From Cyanobacteria bacterium SZAS-4 (lineage in GTDB: Bacteria; Cyanobacteriota; Vampirovibrionia; Obscuribacterales; Obscuribacteraceae), in contig JAFEAT010000003.1 in the NCBI GenBank assembly GCA_018266255.1, forward strand, positions 1 through 64,000: a stretch of DNA of 64,000 nt. The letters are read 5' to 3'. Under the pieces are notes generated by a model. It saw only the letters and a program-made list of their open reading frames with translations. It ran no database searches and was not told where the DNA came from. Numbering within the stretch: the first letter of the stretch is position 1; each line of letters starts with the position of its first letter. Below, one piece after another: positions 8,346-16,084 of this stretch. The position numbers and the translations under genes are program-made.

Positions 8346-9749
8346 TTAGACTCGGCGGTAAGCTACAACGCTCTGGTAGTCCCGCGATGCGAAGTTTTGC
8401 AGGGGAGCGACCACAACACGTCCTTGAGCGCTGCTATTGTTAACGACCTTGCCATCGCCGACATAAATGGCGGCGTGTCCATGTCGATTACCGCCTCTGT
8501 GAGCGATGATGGTGTCACCGGGTTGGGCATACTGCACTGGAATCGCTTCGTATCCATTCCGGCGCAGAGAATTCTCAAGACCGTTCACGCTTGTGTCGCG
8601 GATATTGACTCCATGTGCCTGTCTTAGCGCTGCGCTAACGATCGTAGCGCATCCTAAATCATCTGAGACGTTTCGGTTGAACTCTCGTGGGGAGTGTCCG
8701 AGCATCGACTGCAGCGTCGCTCTCATGCGCATCCAGTCATTGCCGCCATAGTTTGAGTTGCCGTAATAATCGTTTCCATAGTTTCGACCGGAGTTGTAGC
8801 GGTCCTCGTACTGATCCGCATAGCGTCCGTTTGGATAGCGATATTGCTGATACTGATTTTGGCTGTATCGATTTTGATAACCCCACTGATCGTCGTCATA
8901 TGGCTGACCATAGTCGTAACGGTTGTAGCGATTTCCTTGATAGCGACCGTCGGAGTAGTTTGAATAGTAGTCGTTCGACGGAGCGATTATGTAGCCGTCG
9001 TTCCAATTCTGCGGAGAGTTGTATCGGTCATTGCGATTGTTGTAGCCCCGGTCATAATCGTAGCCGCTTATATAGCTATTGTTGTAACCGTTGTCGTATT
9101 GGTAGTTCAGGTCAAATCGGTTGTTGCTTGGTCCGTAATATTGATCGCCGCCGTTGATTACGTATCTGTCGTCATAACTACGATAGGCAGAGTTGTTGTA
9201 ACCCGGCTGATAGCTATCGTTGTAAGTGTTTTGATAGCGCTGCTCATTTCTCATTTGTTCGTAGTAAAAACGAATCGCTTCACGTGACGTACTCGTCTCC
9301 GCAGTCACGACTTGCGGACCTACGATCTGACCGTAGGCGTTCCTGTAGGCGTTGTCGTAGGGCTGATTGTATGAGTTGTCGTAGCTCTGTCCGTATGCGT
9401 TTCTGTAACCGTTGTTCCGGTTGCCTTGATAACCGCGATAGTCTTGACCGTAGTTACTGTAGTCATAGCCATTGTTGTAGTTCTGCGAGTAGTTGCCACC
9501 GCCGTAGTAGTCGCCGCCATAATAGCGGTCATTCTGATAGCCGTAGCCTCCGTATCCCTGGCGTCCGCCAGTGCCAATACTGATGCGAGCTCCACCTACG
9601 TCGAACGAAAGTCCGGCCGACAGTCTTTGCTGTCCAAAATTATGGCTGGTCCGCTGGTACTGTTCTTCAGCGTGAACTCTATCCCAAGATAAGCTTGGTT
9701 GCTGCTGCTGATCGGCGAAATGCCGAGAATCGTCGCATTCACGTGTCAT
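8346..9749 (-). CDS. Tyr/Asn/Gly-rich repetitive protein with C-terminal CHAP/NlpC-like amidase domain
   Basis: 467 residues in three parts. The first 60 residues are of mixed composition. About 60-340 is a low-complexity stretch built mostly of Tyr, Asn, Gly, Asp, Gln, Ser and Arg, with recurrent YDN, YNN, RNAYGQ and NGY units. The last 110 residues look like a papain-fold peptidoglycan hydrolase. LGCATIVSAALRQAHG supplies a nucleophile-type cysteine at a helix start, and QPGDTIIAHRGG then RHGHAAIYVGDGKVV supplies the histidine on a strand, as in CHAP or NlpC/P60 amidases. No signal peptide or membrane segment is visible after the only available start (ATG at 9747-9749; an in-frame stop lies eight codons upstream). 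A cell-wall or matrix role is an inference. Confidence 0.65.
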   Translation of the reverse strand: MTRECDDSRHFADQQQQPSLSWDRVHAEEQYQRTSHNFGQQRLSAGLSFDVGGARISIGTGGRQGYGGYGYQNDRYYGGDYYGGGNYSQNYNNGYDYSNYGQDYRGYQGNRNNGYRNAYGQSYDNSYNQPYDNAYRNAYGQIVGPQVVTAETSTSREAIRFYYEQMRNEQRYQNTYNDSYQPGYNNSAYRSYDDRYVINGGDQYYGPSNNRFDLNYQYDNGYNNSYISGYDYDRGYNNRNDRYNSPQNWNDGYIIAPSNDYYSNYSDGRYQGNRYNRYDYGQPYDDDQWGYQNRYSQNQYQQYRYPNGRYADQYEDRYNSGRNYGNDYYGNSNYGGNDWMRMRATLQSMLGHSPREFNRNVSDDLGCATIVSAALRQAHGVNIRDTSVNGLENSLRRNGYEAIPVQYAQPGDTIIAHRGGNRHGHAAIYVGDGKVVNNSSAQGRVVVAPLQNFASRDYQSVVAYRRV

Positions 9750-9891
9750 GGATATGGCCGCTGATAGGGATCTTCAGAATAGGCCTGACCTGACACGAGC
9801 GCAATACGGTTTCTCCCATAGCAAACGGCAGATTAAGCCTATCCATAACGTGGAAAATTGCCAGAGAGCTTGACCTTCCGGATATTTTTCC

Positions 9892-11391
9892 ATGCCTCAG
9901 AGGGAGCACATAATCTGCTATCGGTCGATGCCTAACTGGATCGTTCCTGCGATAGCTGGCGCCTGCGGCGGTCTCAGTTTGGCGGTCATATTCAGCGCGT
10001 CGTCGCTTGCTGTCATGCTCATTCCGGGAGTCGCCCCTGGCGTTTCGTACATCTTTCTGGAAACCTGCCTTCGGTCTGTTGTAGTTGTGCTGCTCGTCTT
10101 CGTTGCATATTTGTCCAACGAAATTGCCAGGCACGATCAGGTCTTGCTTTCAGAAGAGGGACTCTATTTCCCCTTAGTTTTGGGACCGGACCTTTTGTTC
10201 AGACGGCGCCGCAACTGGGATGACATAGGCAATATTTTGATCGGTGCGATGCTTCTGGAGGACAAAAGAGGTACGTACGAATATGAGCTCGAGCAGGCTA
10301 AAGACAAGAAAAAGCTCTTTATCTATTTCAAATCCGGAGGTCACGTCAGTCTGGATCTGGCTCGAATGCCCAAAGAAAGCGTTGAGCGCATTTTTCAAGC
10401 AATCGAAAGTTGGTGTATCGCCTGTGCACGGTCGCCTCAGCTCACCACCAAAAAGGACAAAACAAAAACAACAACAGCATCTCCTGCCAAGCTCGACAAA
10501 TTGACTTACACACAAATGTGGGAAGACGAGCTGCATTCACACTTCTCCGCCACAAACTTTGTCCCACTGGAGAAGGGATGCGTCATGCAAGATGGAAAAT
10601 TTTCGATCTTGATGCAACTTTCATCCGGAGGCTTATCGGCAGTTTATCTTGCCGAACTCGGTGATAAGGATTTGGTGATTATAAAAGAAGCAGCGCTCCC
10701 AGCAGATCTCAAAGAGGCTTCTCGCCTGAAAGCAAAAGCAATGTTTGCTCGCGAAGCAGAAATTCTTCGTGCACTCGATCATCCGTTCATCGCAAAAGTT
10801 TTGGACAATTTTGTCGAGCGCGGACGCGATTATCTAGTTTTGGAGTTTATTCCAGGAGAGAGTCTCAGGCAAGTTGTTCGGAAGTCTGGAGCTCTGTCAG
10901 AACAGACAGTCTTGAAATATGCTCAAAAAATCGCACACATATTAGATTACCTGCACGACCTGAAACCGCCGATAGTCCACAGAGACCTGACACCAGACAA
11001 TTTAGTCGTACGACAAGATGGAGAAATCGTCCTCATAGATTTTGGTGCCGCCAATTCACTCTTAGGAGCCGCCACCGGAACAATTGTTGGTAAACAGTCC
11101 TACATAGCTCCAGAACAATTTCGTGGAAAAGCGACAACTCAAAGTGATATTTACGCACTTGGTGCCACACTGTATTTCTTGCTGACTGGACAAGATCCTG
11201 ATGCCCTGAGTGAATCGCATCCCCGGTCGAAACGCGTTGAGATCTCAGATTCGCTGGATGAGTTGATCGGTCGATGCACCGCAATTGATACCAGCCAACG
11301 AATCGAAACTGCTGATAAATTGATTGATTTGATTGACGCTTTGCTGCCTTCGACAGTTCTGAAAGTGACTCCATCAAGAGAAGGACAATGA
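9892..11391 (+). CDS. Membrane-anchored Ser/Thr protein kinase (first of a tandem pair)
   Basis: Two membrane segments at about 17-45 and 52-76 are followed by a small domain of about 120 residues and a Thr/Lys linker. A eukaryotic-like kinase domain covers about 235-490. The glycine loop is SSGGLSAVY (244-252) and the ATP lysine is K265 in LVIIKEA. The catalytic loop is HRDLTPDN (363-370) and the metal motif is DFG (383-385). The activation segment ends APEQFRGKATTQSDIYALG. It overlaps the next kinase by four bases (ATGA), so the two are co-translated. The ATG at 9892 lacks a clear ribosome site, and an ATG at 9928 is possible. Targets are unknown. Confidence 0.85.
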   Translation: MPQREHIICYRSMPNWIVPAIAGACGGLSLAVIFSASSLAVMLIPGVAPGVSYIFLETCLRSVVVVLLVFVAYLSNEIARHDQVLLSEEGLYFPLVLGPDLLFRRRRNWDDIGNILIGAMLLEDKRGTYEYELEQAKDKKKLFIYFKSGGHVSLDLARMPKESVERIFQAIESWCIACARSPQLTTKKDKTKTTTASPAKLDKLTYTQMWEDELHSHFSATNFVPLEKGCVMQDGKFSILMQLSSGGLSAVYLAELGDKDLVIIKEAALPADLKEASRLKAKAMFAREAEILRALDHPFIAKVLDNFVERGRDYLVLEFIPGESLRQVVRKSGALSEQTVLKYAQKIAHILDYLHDLKPPIVHRDLTPDNLVVRQDGEIVLIDFGAANSLLGAATGTIVGKQSYIAPEQFRGKATTQSDIYALGATLYFLLTGQDPDALSESHPRSKRVEISDSLDELIGRCTAIDTSQRIETADKLIDLIDALLPSTVLKVTPSREGQ

Positions 11392-12947
11392 TGGACGCGC
11401 CGCTGAAAGCAATGCTCTCCAATAGGTATTTTTTCTCCAAAGGAGTGAAAGCCAACGACGACTACGAGCAGTTTTGGATACGCTATAAACCGAATCGGGT
11501 GATGCGCAAACACTTGAGGAAGTATACGAAGAATCCATCTGCACTTTACTCGGCCGCATTTTTGATAGCTGTTGCTGCTTACATAACATTTGGCTCAATC
11601 TCGATTTTCGCGATGGCACTTGCCTGCGCTATCGGAGTTCTGATTTTTAGCTGTTTTACCCTGCTGGCACCAACTCACATCTGTTTATCTGAAGAGGGAT
11701 TGCAGATGCATTGGTTGCGAAGTTTCTGCAATGTGGCAGGACCAATGGTCGGCTGGGACAGGTTGTCACACGTTGCTATCGCTCAGATTAAGAACAGCTT
11801 CGGAACTAGTGATAACGCACTCGAGTTCAACGTTCTAGCCAATGGAATTCCATTGAAACGGCGCTTCATTTACTCTCTGCTGGCACCAGATATGACATCG
11901 GGGTGGTGGAAAGGTGACCGCTGCGCAATCAGAGTAAAACTAGACGGTGTCGCCTCAAGCGACGACCGTAAGCGTCTGCAGATGGCGTTAAAGAAGTTTT
12001 TGCCCTCGTACAGAATTGATGCCACAGTCACCGACGAACTCAATTTAGCGATTAGAGTTGAGAGTTACACTGATTTGTGGTTGGACGCTCTTTCATCTTC
12101 GAAGAGGATTCGGCAAGAGATGTTGGAGCCCGGCGCACATATATTGGCCGGTAAGTATGAAGTCGTCAAACATATTGGAGGCGGCGGACAAGCAGTAGTC
12201 TACGAAGCGAAGGAAAAGGTATCGGCCGGAAATGGCGTGATTAGTGAGACGCCAGTGGTGCTGAAAGAGTTTGTTCTGCCAGCTCAGGCCGGTGTCAACG
12301 CAAGAAAACGTGTGCTGGGTAATATACAGCGTGAAGCGAAAATTTTGAAGCGGCTCGATTGCCCAAACATTGTGCGCTTTATAGACTTTTTTGTTGATGA
12401 TCAGCGCGCTTACCTGGTACTCGAACACATCAATGGTGTCACGCTGCAAAAGTACATTGAGGATGGTGGCAGCCTCACTGAAAAGGAAACGATCGCTCTG
12501 GCATTGAAGATGTGCGAGATTCTAAAGAATCTACACAGCAATGTTCCACCGGTAATTCATCGAGACTTTACTCCGGATAATTTGATGATCGACACAGAGA
12601 AAAATATCAAGTTGATCGATTTCAACGTAGCTGAACATCTCGAAGCTTCTGATACCAACTCGGTGGTTGGTAAGCATGCTTACATTCCACCTGAGCAGTT
12701 TCGTGGTAAAGCTTCCGAGCAAAGCGATATCTATGCTATGGGAGCAACGATGTATTTCTTGCTGACCAATCATGAGCCCGAAGCTATTAGTGTTTCATCT
12801 CCGCAAAAGCTGAATTCGCTCATTAGTGATGAACTCAACGCAATAGTGGTGAAAGCGACTGCTCAAGAGCCGGCAGAACGTTTCAATTCGTGGCTATCGA
12901 TAAAAGAGTCGCTTGAGAAAATTGCGAACGAGCGCTATGGTGACTGA
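11388..12947 (+). CDS. Membrane-anchored Ser/Thr kinase-like protein with DFN in place of DFG
   Basis: Paralogue of the kinase just upstream with the same layout: two membrane segments (about 52-70 and 72-95), a LSEEGL-containing cytoplasmic domain shared with its neighbour, and a C-terminal kinase domain from about 255. The glycine loop is GGGGQAVVY (264-272), the ATP lysine is K293 in VVLKEF and the catalytic loop is HRDFTPDN (391-398). The DFG motif reads DFN (411-413). The aspartate that binds magnesium is kept but the glycine is not, a change known in some active and some weak kinases. The activation segment (PPEQFRGKASEQSDIYAMG) nearly matches that of the first kinase. A tandem duplication is likely. 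Confidence 0.82.
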   Translation: MMDAPLKAMLSNRYFFSKGVKANDDYEQFWIRYKPNRVMRKHLRKYTKNPSALYSAAFLIAVAAYITFGSISIFAMALACAIGVLIFSCFTLLAPTHICLSEEGLQMHWLRSFCNVAGPMVGWDRLSHVAIAQIKNSFGTSDNALEFNVLANGIPLKRRFIYSLLAPDMTSGWWKGDRCAIRVKLDGVASSDDRKRLQMALKKFLPSYRIDATVTDELNLAIRVESYTDLWLDALSSSKRIRQEMLEPGAHILAGKYEVVKHIGGGGQAVVYEAKEKVSAGNGVISETPVVLKEFVLPAQAGVNARKRVLGNIQREAKILKRLDCPNIVRFIDFFVDDQRAYLVLEHINGVTLQKYIEDGGSLTEKETIALALKMCEILKNLHSNVPPVIHRDFTPDNLMIDTEKNIKLIDFNVAEHLEASDTNSVVGKHAYIPPEQFRGKASEQSDIYAMGATMYFLLTNHEPEAISVSSPQKLNSLISDELNAIVVKATAQEPAERFNSWLSIKESLEKIANERYGD

Positions 12948-13064
12948 TTGGCAGCCAAGATATGATCTGTAACGTAAACAACAAATCGCACTGATGTCTA
13001 TGAGCTTGGCGCTACAATGTCTGTCCTGTCTGTACTTAGTAGTTGATAACTCGTGAGAGTTCTA

Positions 13065-13946
13065 ATGCCAAAAGATATTTCAGTCACTTTTCCCGAGAAG
13101 CAATCCTTGGGTAGTCTCTACGTTGCAGAACAAGCCTTCCCGCATCTGCGGAAGTGGGTAGGTGAGGCTCGCGGCAAGGTAGTTGTGCAACTTGTCGATG
13201 AACGTATGCTGGGTGTCGCTCTAGGTTCTGTGGGATGGGAGGGACTCTCCAACACTGATGAGAAAGAACTGGCGTTACTGGAGTCGCTGGACGTCTCAAC
13301 GTGTCAGTTTTCCGAGCGATCGTTTGCGAACTCCACCGAGTTGAAGAATTTGTCCGAAATCAGGTTGGACTACCTCAAAATAGGTGATGCAGAACTTCGC
13401 TTGCTTCGTCGATTTGCTGGTCTGAAGACGATCTGGTTGACTGGAACGGAAATTACCGACAACGGTGTTCGTGAGTTTAAAGAGTTTCCGCAGATCACGA
13501 ACTTGGTGCTAAAGAGCACCGGTGTAACCGACCAGGGTATCGGAAATATGGGCGAAATCGCCAGTTTGCACGGCTTGAATCTGCCCACACAGATCACTGA
13601 TCGTGGGTTGGATTATTTGAAGTGCTTTCCCTCTTTGAAGCGGCTTGATTTGTCGTTTACCAAAATTACAAACGAAGGATTGAAGCGGATTGCCGACCTG
13701 CCAGTGCTAACCGAACTATATCTCAATGACACCACCCTTGGTGATGATGGACTGGTACACTTGCAAAATTTAAAGAATCTGAGGTCAATATTTTTGAGCG
13801 GAACCCGCATTTCGGACGCCGGACTAAATCATCTGGAATCGTGCACTCATCTAGAACATCTTGAATTGAGAGACACAAGAGCGACTGAAATTGGCGTGGC
13901 GCGCCTTCGTTCTAGATTAACGAATTGTGCGATATTTGGACCCTAA
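13065..13946 (+). CDS. Leucine-rich-repeat protein
   Basis: About 293 residues. After an N-terminal region of about 75 residues without repeats come roughly eight leucine-rich repeats of about 24 residues with the pattern LxxLxLxxTxITDxGLxxL (for example LKTIWLTGTEITDNGVREF and LKRLDLSFTKITNEGLKRI). These repeats form curved binding surfaces; this type is common in large cyanobacterial-relative and planctomycete genomes. No signal peptide or membrane segment is visible, so it is probably cytosolic. The ATG at 13065 follows GAGAG; a GTG at 13053 in the same frame is the alternative. The two kinases upstream might be functional partners, which is only suggested by position. Confidence 0.75.
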   Translation: MPKDISVTFPEKQSLGSLYVAEQAFPHLRKWVGEARGKVVVQLVDERMLGVALGSVGWEGLSNTDEKELALLESLDVSTCQFSERSFANSTELKNLSEIRLDYLKIGDAELRLLRRFAGLKTIWLTGTEITDNGVREFKEFPQITNLVLKSTGVTDQGIGNMGEIASLHGLNLPTQITDRGLDYLKCFPSLKRLDLSFTKITNEGLKRIADLPVLTELYLNDTTLGDDGLVHLQNLKNLRSIFLSGTRISDAGLNHLESCTHLEHLELRDTRATEIGVARLRSRLTNCAIFGP

Positions 13947-13949
13947 CGG

Positions 13950-14003
13950 CTGGCTGTAATCCAGTTCCTGGCTGTAATTCAGTGCCTGGCTGTAATCCAG
14001 TTA
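13950..14003. repeat. Three tandem 18-bp repeats after the LRR gene
   Basis: Three head-to-tail copies of CTGGCTGTAATCCAGTTC at 13950-13967, 13968-13985 and 13986-14003, differing at one to three positions. Each unit begins with a small inverted repeat, CTGG...CCAG. They start four bases after the stop of the LRR gene and end before the convergent SAF-domain gene. Confidence 0.9.
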
Positions 14004-14021
14004 GCAGAGTTACTGTCAGCG

Positions 14022-14537
14022 CTAATTTTTGAGCATCTTAGCCGTAATTGCGTCGCCCGCTTCAATGTCTTGAATCGTCGTTTTGCCAACTACAGTACTC
14101 ACATCGCTCAGTGCACCTTGTTTCGCCACAGTCGGCGATTTCTCGAGTTTTACTGATGCGGGTTCGATCTTCTCGCCGCGAGCGATATGGATCTTTGATA
14201 CCACAAATGGTGCAAGACTCTTTGCAGAGCCAGCAGAATCCTTGCTGGCAAAGGGCTCCTTGGCGGTAGCAGTAGTTTCGACGGCAGCAGGAGCAGGAGC
14301 AGGAGCAGAAGCAGGAGCAGGAGCAGGAGCAGAAGCAGAAGCAGAAGCAGAAGCAGAAGCATTTATCGCTGCTTCTTCCTTAGCTGCTTGCGCAGCCTTT
14401 TCTTTTAGCTCTGCCTGTTGCTTTTGAATAGCCTCGGATTCTTTGAGTTTCCTCGGGGCGGTCAATAAAACTCCGCCAACCAGAATTGTGAGTCCGACTA
14501 CGTTGCCGACAAAAAATGCCGAAACTTTTTCTACCAT
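14022..14537 (-). CDS. SAF-domain membrane protein with (Ser-Ala)/(Pro-Ala) linker
   Basis: About 171 residues. An N-terminal membrane segment (about 5-27, ending VLLTAPRK) is followed by a charged coiled stretch and a linker made of alternating Ser-Ala and Pro-Ala. A C-terminal SAF-like domain follows (VVSKIHIARGEKIEPASVKL...VVGKTTIQDIEAGDAITAKML). SAF domains occur in antifreeze-like enzymes and in CpaB/FlgA pilus and flagellar assembly proteins. The membrane anchor plus SAF arrangement resembles CpaB but is much shorter, and no pilus genes are nearby. The start could be the ATG at 14537 or a TTG at 14549. Confidence 0.65.
   Translation of the reverse strand: MVEKVSAFFVGNVVGLTILVGGVLLTAPRKLKESEAIQKQQAELKEKAAQAAKEEAAINASASASASASAPAPAPASAPAPAPAAVETTATAKEPFASKDSAGSAKSLAPFVVSKIHIARGEKIEPASVKLEKSPTVAKQGALSDVSTVVGKTTIQDIEAGDAITAKMLKN
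14285..14361. repeat. Hexanucleotide microsatellite (GCAGGA/GCAGAA)n inside the SAF gene
   Basis: About 13 consecutive 6-bp units, GCAGGA in the first part and GCAGAA in the second, coding on the minus strand for Pro-Ala and Ser-Ala dipeptides. Because the unit is a multiple of three, gain or loss changes linker length without breaking the frame. Confidence 0.9.
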
Positions 14538-14703
14538 CCGAGAACCCAACTACTTTGAGCTAGACACGCATAGACCACACAGACACAGCCTAGCACGGCA
14601 GACTTTTGGCTGCCAACTGAAGTGTAAGTGTGGTCTTGAAACCGACTTCCTTGAACCAGACAACGGGTCTGTTCTGTCCCAAGCTAGATTGATTCGAGCT
14701 TAG

Positions 14704-15402
14704 TTATTCGCCAGCCGTGTCTTTTTTCTTCATCCAGTCAGTGAATCTGACCCACCATGGACGGTTCGCCTTATCAACTTCGCCACGCATTTTTGTCAAC
14801 TTCATGCGTTCGATTTCTAGCTTCACCTTTGCAAATTCTGCTTTGAATTCGTCAGCTGTAAAGGCAATTGCCATTGCGCGTTCTGATTGGGCTTTCAGGT
14901 CCGGAAGCAGTCTGATTTCGTTTTGCATTGAGGCCAGTCTAGCACGATCGTCAACTCGATCTGTGAGCAATCGAATAATCGTTCCTTGTGCTTCGACAAG
15001 CAGTGTTCTCAATTCAGCGATTTCCGCTGCTTGATCTGCTGACGAGACAACGTCTCGCACTTCGATCTTTGGTGGAGCGAAGGACAGCTCATTGCCTCCA
15101 TCTGAGTCGTCGCTGTTTTTTACAAGCTCGACGAACCCTTCCATAATTTGAATTAGTTCGGATCTTGAGACGCGTGGCTTCCCGCCTTCCGGTCTAGATG
15201 GGACCGGCGCCGGTAAGTCGTGTGTTTCATCCGTCTGACTGCTTTCTGCGTCAGACGGTTGCTCGTCTCTTACAGATACGACTGGTTCGATTTTTACTTC
15301 TTGCTGTTGCTCGCCCTCACTTACAACAGTTTCGCGATCCTCGGCAAAGAGGTGCGTTAACGCTTCCTGCATAGCAGATTCTGATATTTCCGCTGCGGTC
15401 AT
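14704..15402 (-). CDS. Hypothetical acidic coiled-coil protein
   Basis: 232 residues, not recognised. The N-terminal half is acidic and probably disordered (many Glu, Asp, Gln, Ser). The second half has long heptad-like helical stretches (AAEIAELRTLLVEAQGTIIRLL; DEFKAEFAKVKLEIERMKLTKM), and the protein ends with WWVRFTDWMKKK, a possible amphipathic membrane-binding tail. The ATG at 15400-15402 has AGGAG five bases upstream and is preferred over a TTG at 15426. Upstream lies the long gap with TGCACC-type sites. No function is assigned. Confidence 0.6.
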   Translation of the reverse strand: MTAAEISESAMQEALTHLFAEDRETVVSEGEQQQEVKIEPVVSVRDEQPSDAESSQTDETHDLPAPVPSRPEGGKPRVSRSELIQIMEGFVELVKNSDDSDGGNELSFAPPKIEVRDVVSSADQAAEIAELRTLLVEAQGTIIRLLTDRVDDRARLASMQNEIRLLPDLKAQSERAMAIAFTADEFKAEFAKVKLEIERMKLTKMRGEVDKANRPWWVRFTDWMKKKDTAGE

Positions 15403-15470
15403 TTGCACTCCTAGTCCATTCCCCAAACCTCATTATCTCGACTCCAACAGTGATTGTCTAGCATTGTTTT

Positions 15471-15489
15471 GGTGCTATATGTGGTGCAT
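15471..15489. promoter_or_regulatory. Direct repeat related to the TGCACC palindrome
   Basis: GGTGCTATATGTGGTGCAT contains two GGTGC boxes 12 bp apart. The right part, TGGTGCAT, is identical to the right arm of the palindrome at 15710-15727. It lies about 70-90 bases upstream of the minus-strand coiled-coil gene start. Confidence 0.4.
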
Positions 15490-15709
15490 ATTGATAGGCA
15501 TGCCAGGTCGAGTACGACCATATTAATCCAATGGCTGAGTTTTGGGATATGGTGAAATTCCCAAGGTTTGACCAAATTGTCAAGGGGTGGTGATTACGAG
15601 CTTTTTTTCATCTTCGTTTCATTTTGGCGATGCGGATTTTCGCGCCCGTTTCGACACAGAATTGAAAATTCAGAGTTGGTGCAGTGTCGAAATATCGATT
15701 GAAAAATCT

Positions 15710-15727
15710 TGCACCATATATGGTGCA
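15710..15727. promoter_or_regulatory. Perfect 18-bp palindrome, candidate operator
   Basis: TGCACCATATATGGTGCA equals its own reverse complement. Arms of this size with an AT-rich centre are typical of dimeric HTH repressor sites. It lies about 360 bases upstream of the ABC exporter start and 310 upstream of the divergent coiled-coil gene. The binding protein is unknown. Confidence 0.5.
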
Positions 15728-15847
15728 TCCAAATTTACCACTGTCTCCTGCTCAAAAATTTTGTAAATCTCGATCTTGTCAATCAAGCTCATTTCGAGTA
15801 TTGTGGTTGATATCGAATCACAAGAAAAATAAATGGGTGGAAAGTTA

Positions 15848-15892
15848 ATGAAAAAAGTTTTGAGAAATACGGGTTACAAGCTGCGTCATTGA
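15848..15892 (+). CDS. Possible 14-residue leader peptide
   Basis: ATG at 15848 to TGA at 15890 encodes MKKVLRNTGYKLRH, preceded by GGTGGAAAG about seven bases upstream. A perfect hairpin follows 85 bases downstream and the ABC exporter starts 190 bases on. The layout (short basic peptide, hairpin, exporter) resembles an attenuator leader, but an ORF this short can arise by chance. Confidence 0.25.
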   Translation: MKKVLRNTGYKLRH

Positions 15893-15976
15893 CGAGCGTT
15901 CTCGGTATTCACTTGGTTTGATATTCGCGGCAGCCCAGCGGGCTTCCGGGCGATTGCATGCTGTGCTGAGAGTGCT

Positions 15977-15996
15977 CTCTGACAAATAAGTCAGAG
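15977..15996 (+). other. Perfect 7-bp hairpin in the exporter leader
   Basis: CTCTGAC and GTCAGAG pair perfectly around AAATAA. A run of TATTT follows, too weak for a classic terminator. It sits about 90 bases before the ABC exporter ATG and could act in the leader. Confidence 0.4.
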
Positions 15997-16084
15997 TATT
16001 TGAGCATCTTGGCGCGACAAAAGCGATCGCCCGTTTGTGCGTCTGGGTTTTTTACAACTTGGTTTTTGGGGAGTGTTGGGCACT

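Larger units (their letters stand above)
15403..16084. other. Long intergenic region with candidate operators, small ORF and hairpin
   Basis: About 680 bases between the divergent coiled-coil gene and the ABC exporter operon. It holds a perfect 18-bp palindrome (15710-15727), a related direct-repeat site (15471-15489), another TTGGTGCA half-site near 15676-15683, a 14-codon ORF (15848-15892) and a 7-bp hairpin (15977-15996). No RNA gene family was recognised. The density of sites suggests a regulated bidirectional control region. Confidence 0.5.

Noticed and set aside
8687..9157. Plus-strand open frames opposite the Tyr/Asn-rich gene
   Set aside because: They arise because the repetitive codons on the minus strand avoid stops on the other; composition is unnatural (Ser/Arg/Cys-rich) and there is no start signal.
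14150..14362. Poly-leucine open frame in the hexanucleotide repeat
   Set aside because: Shadow of the microsatellite in another frame of the SAF gene.
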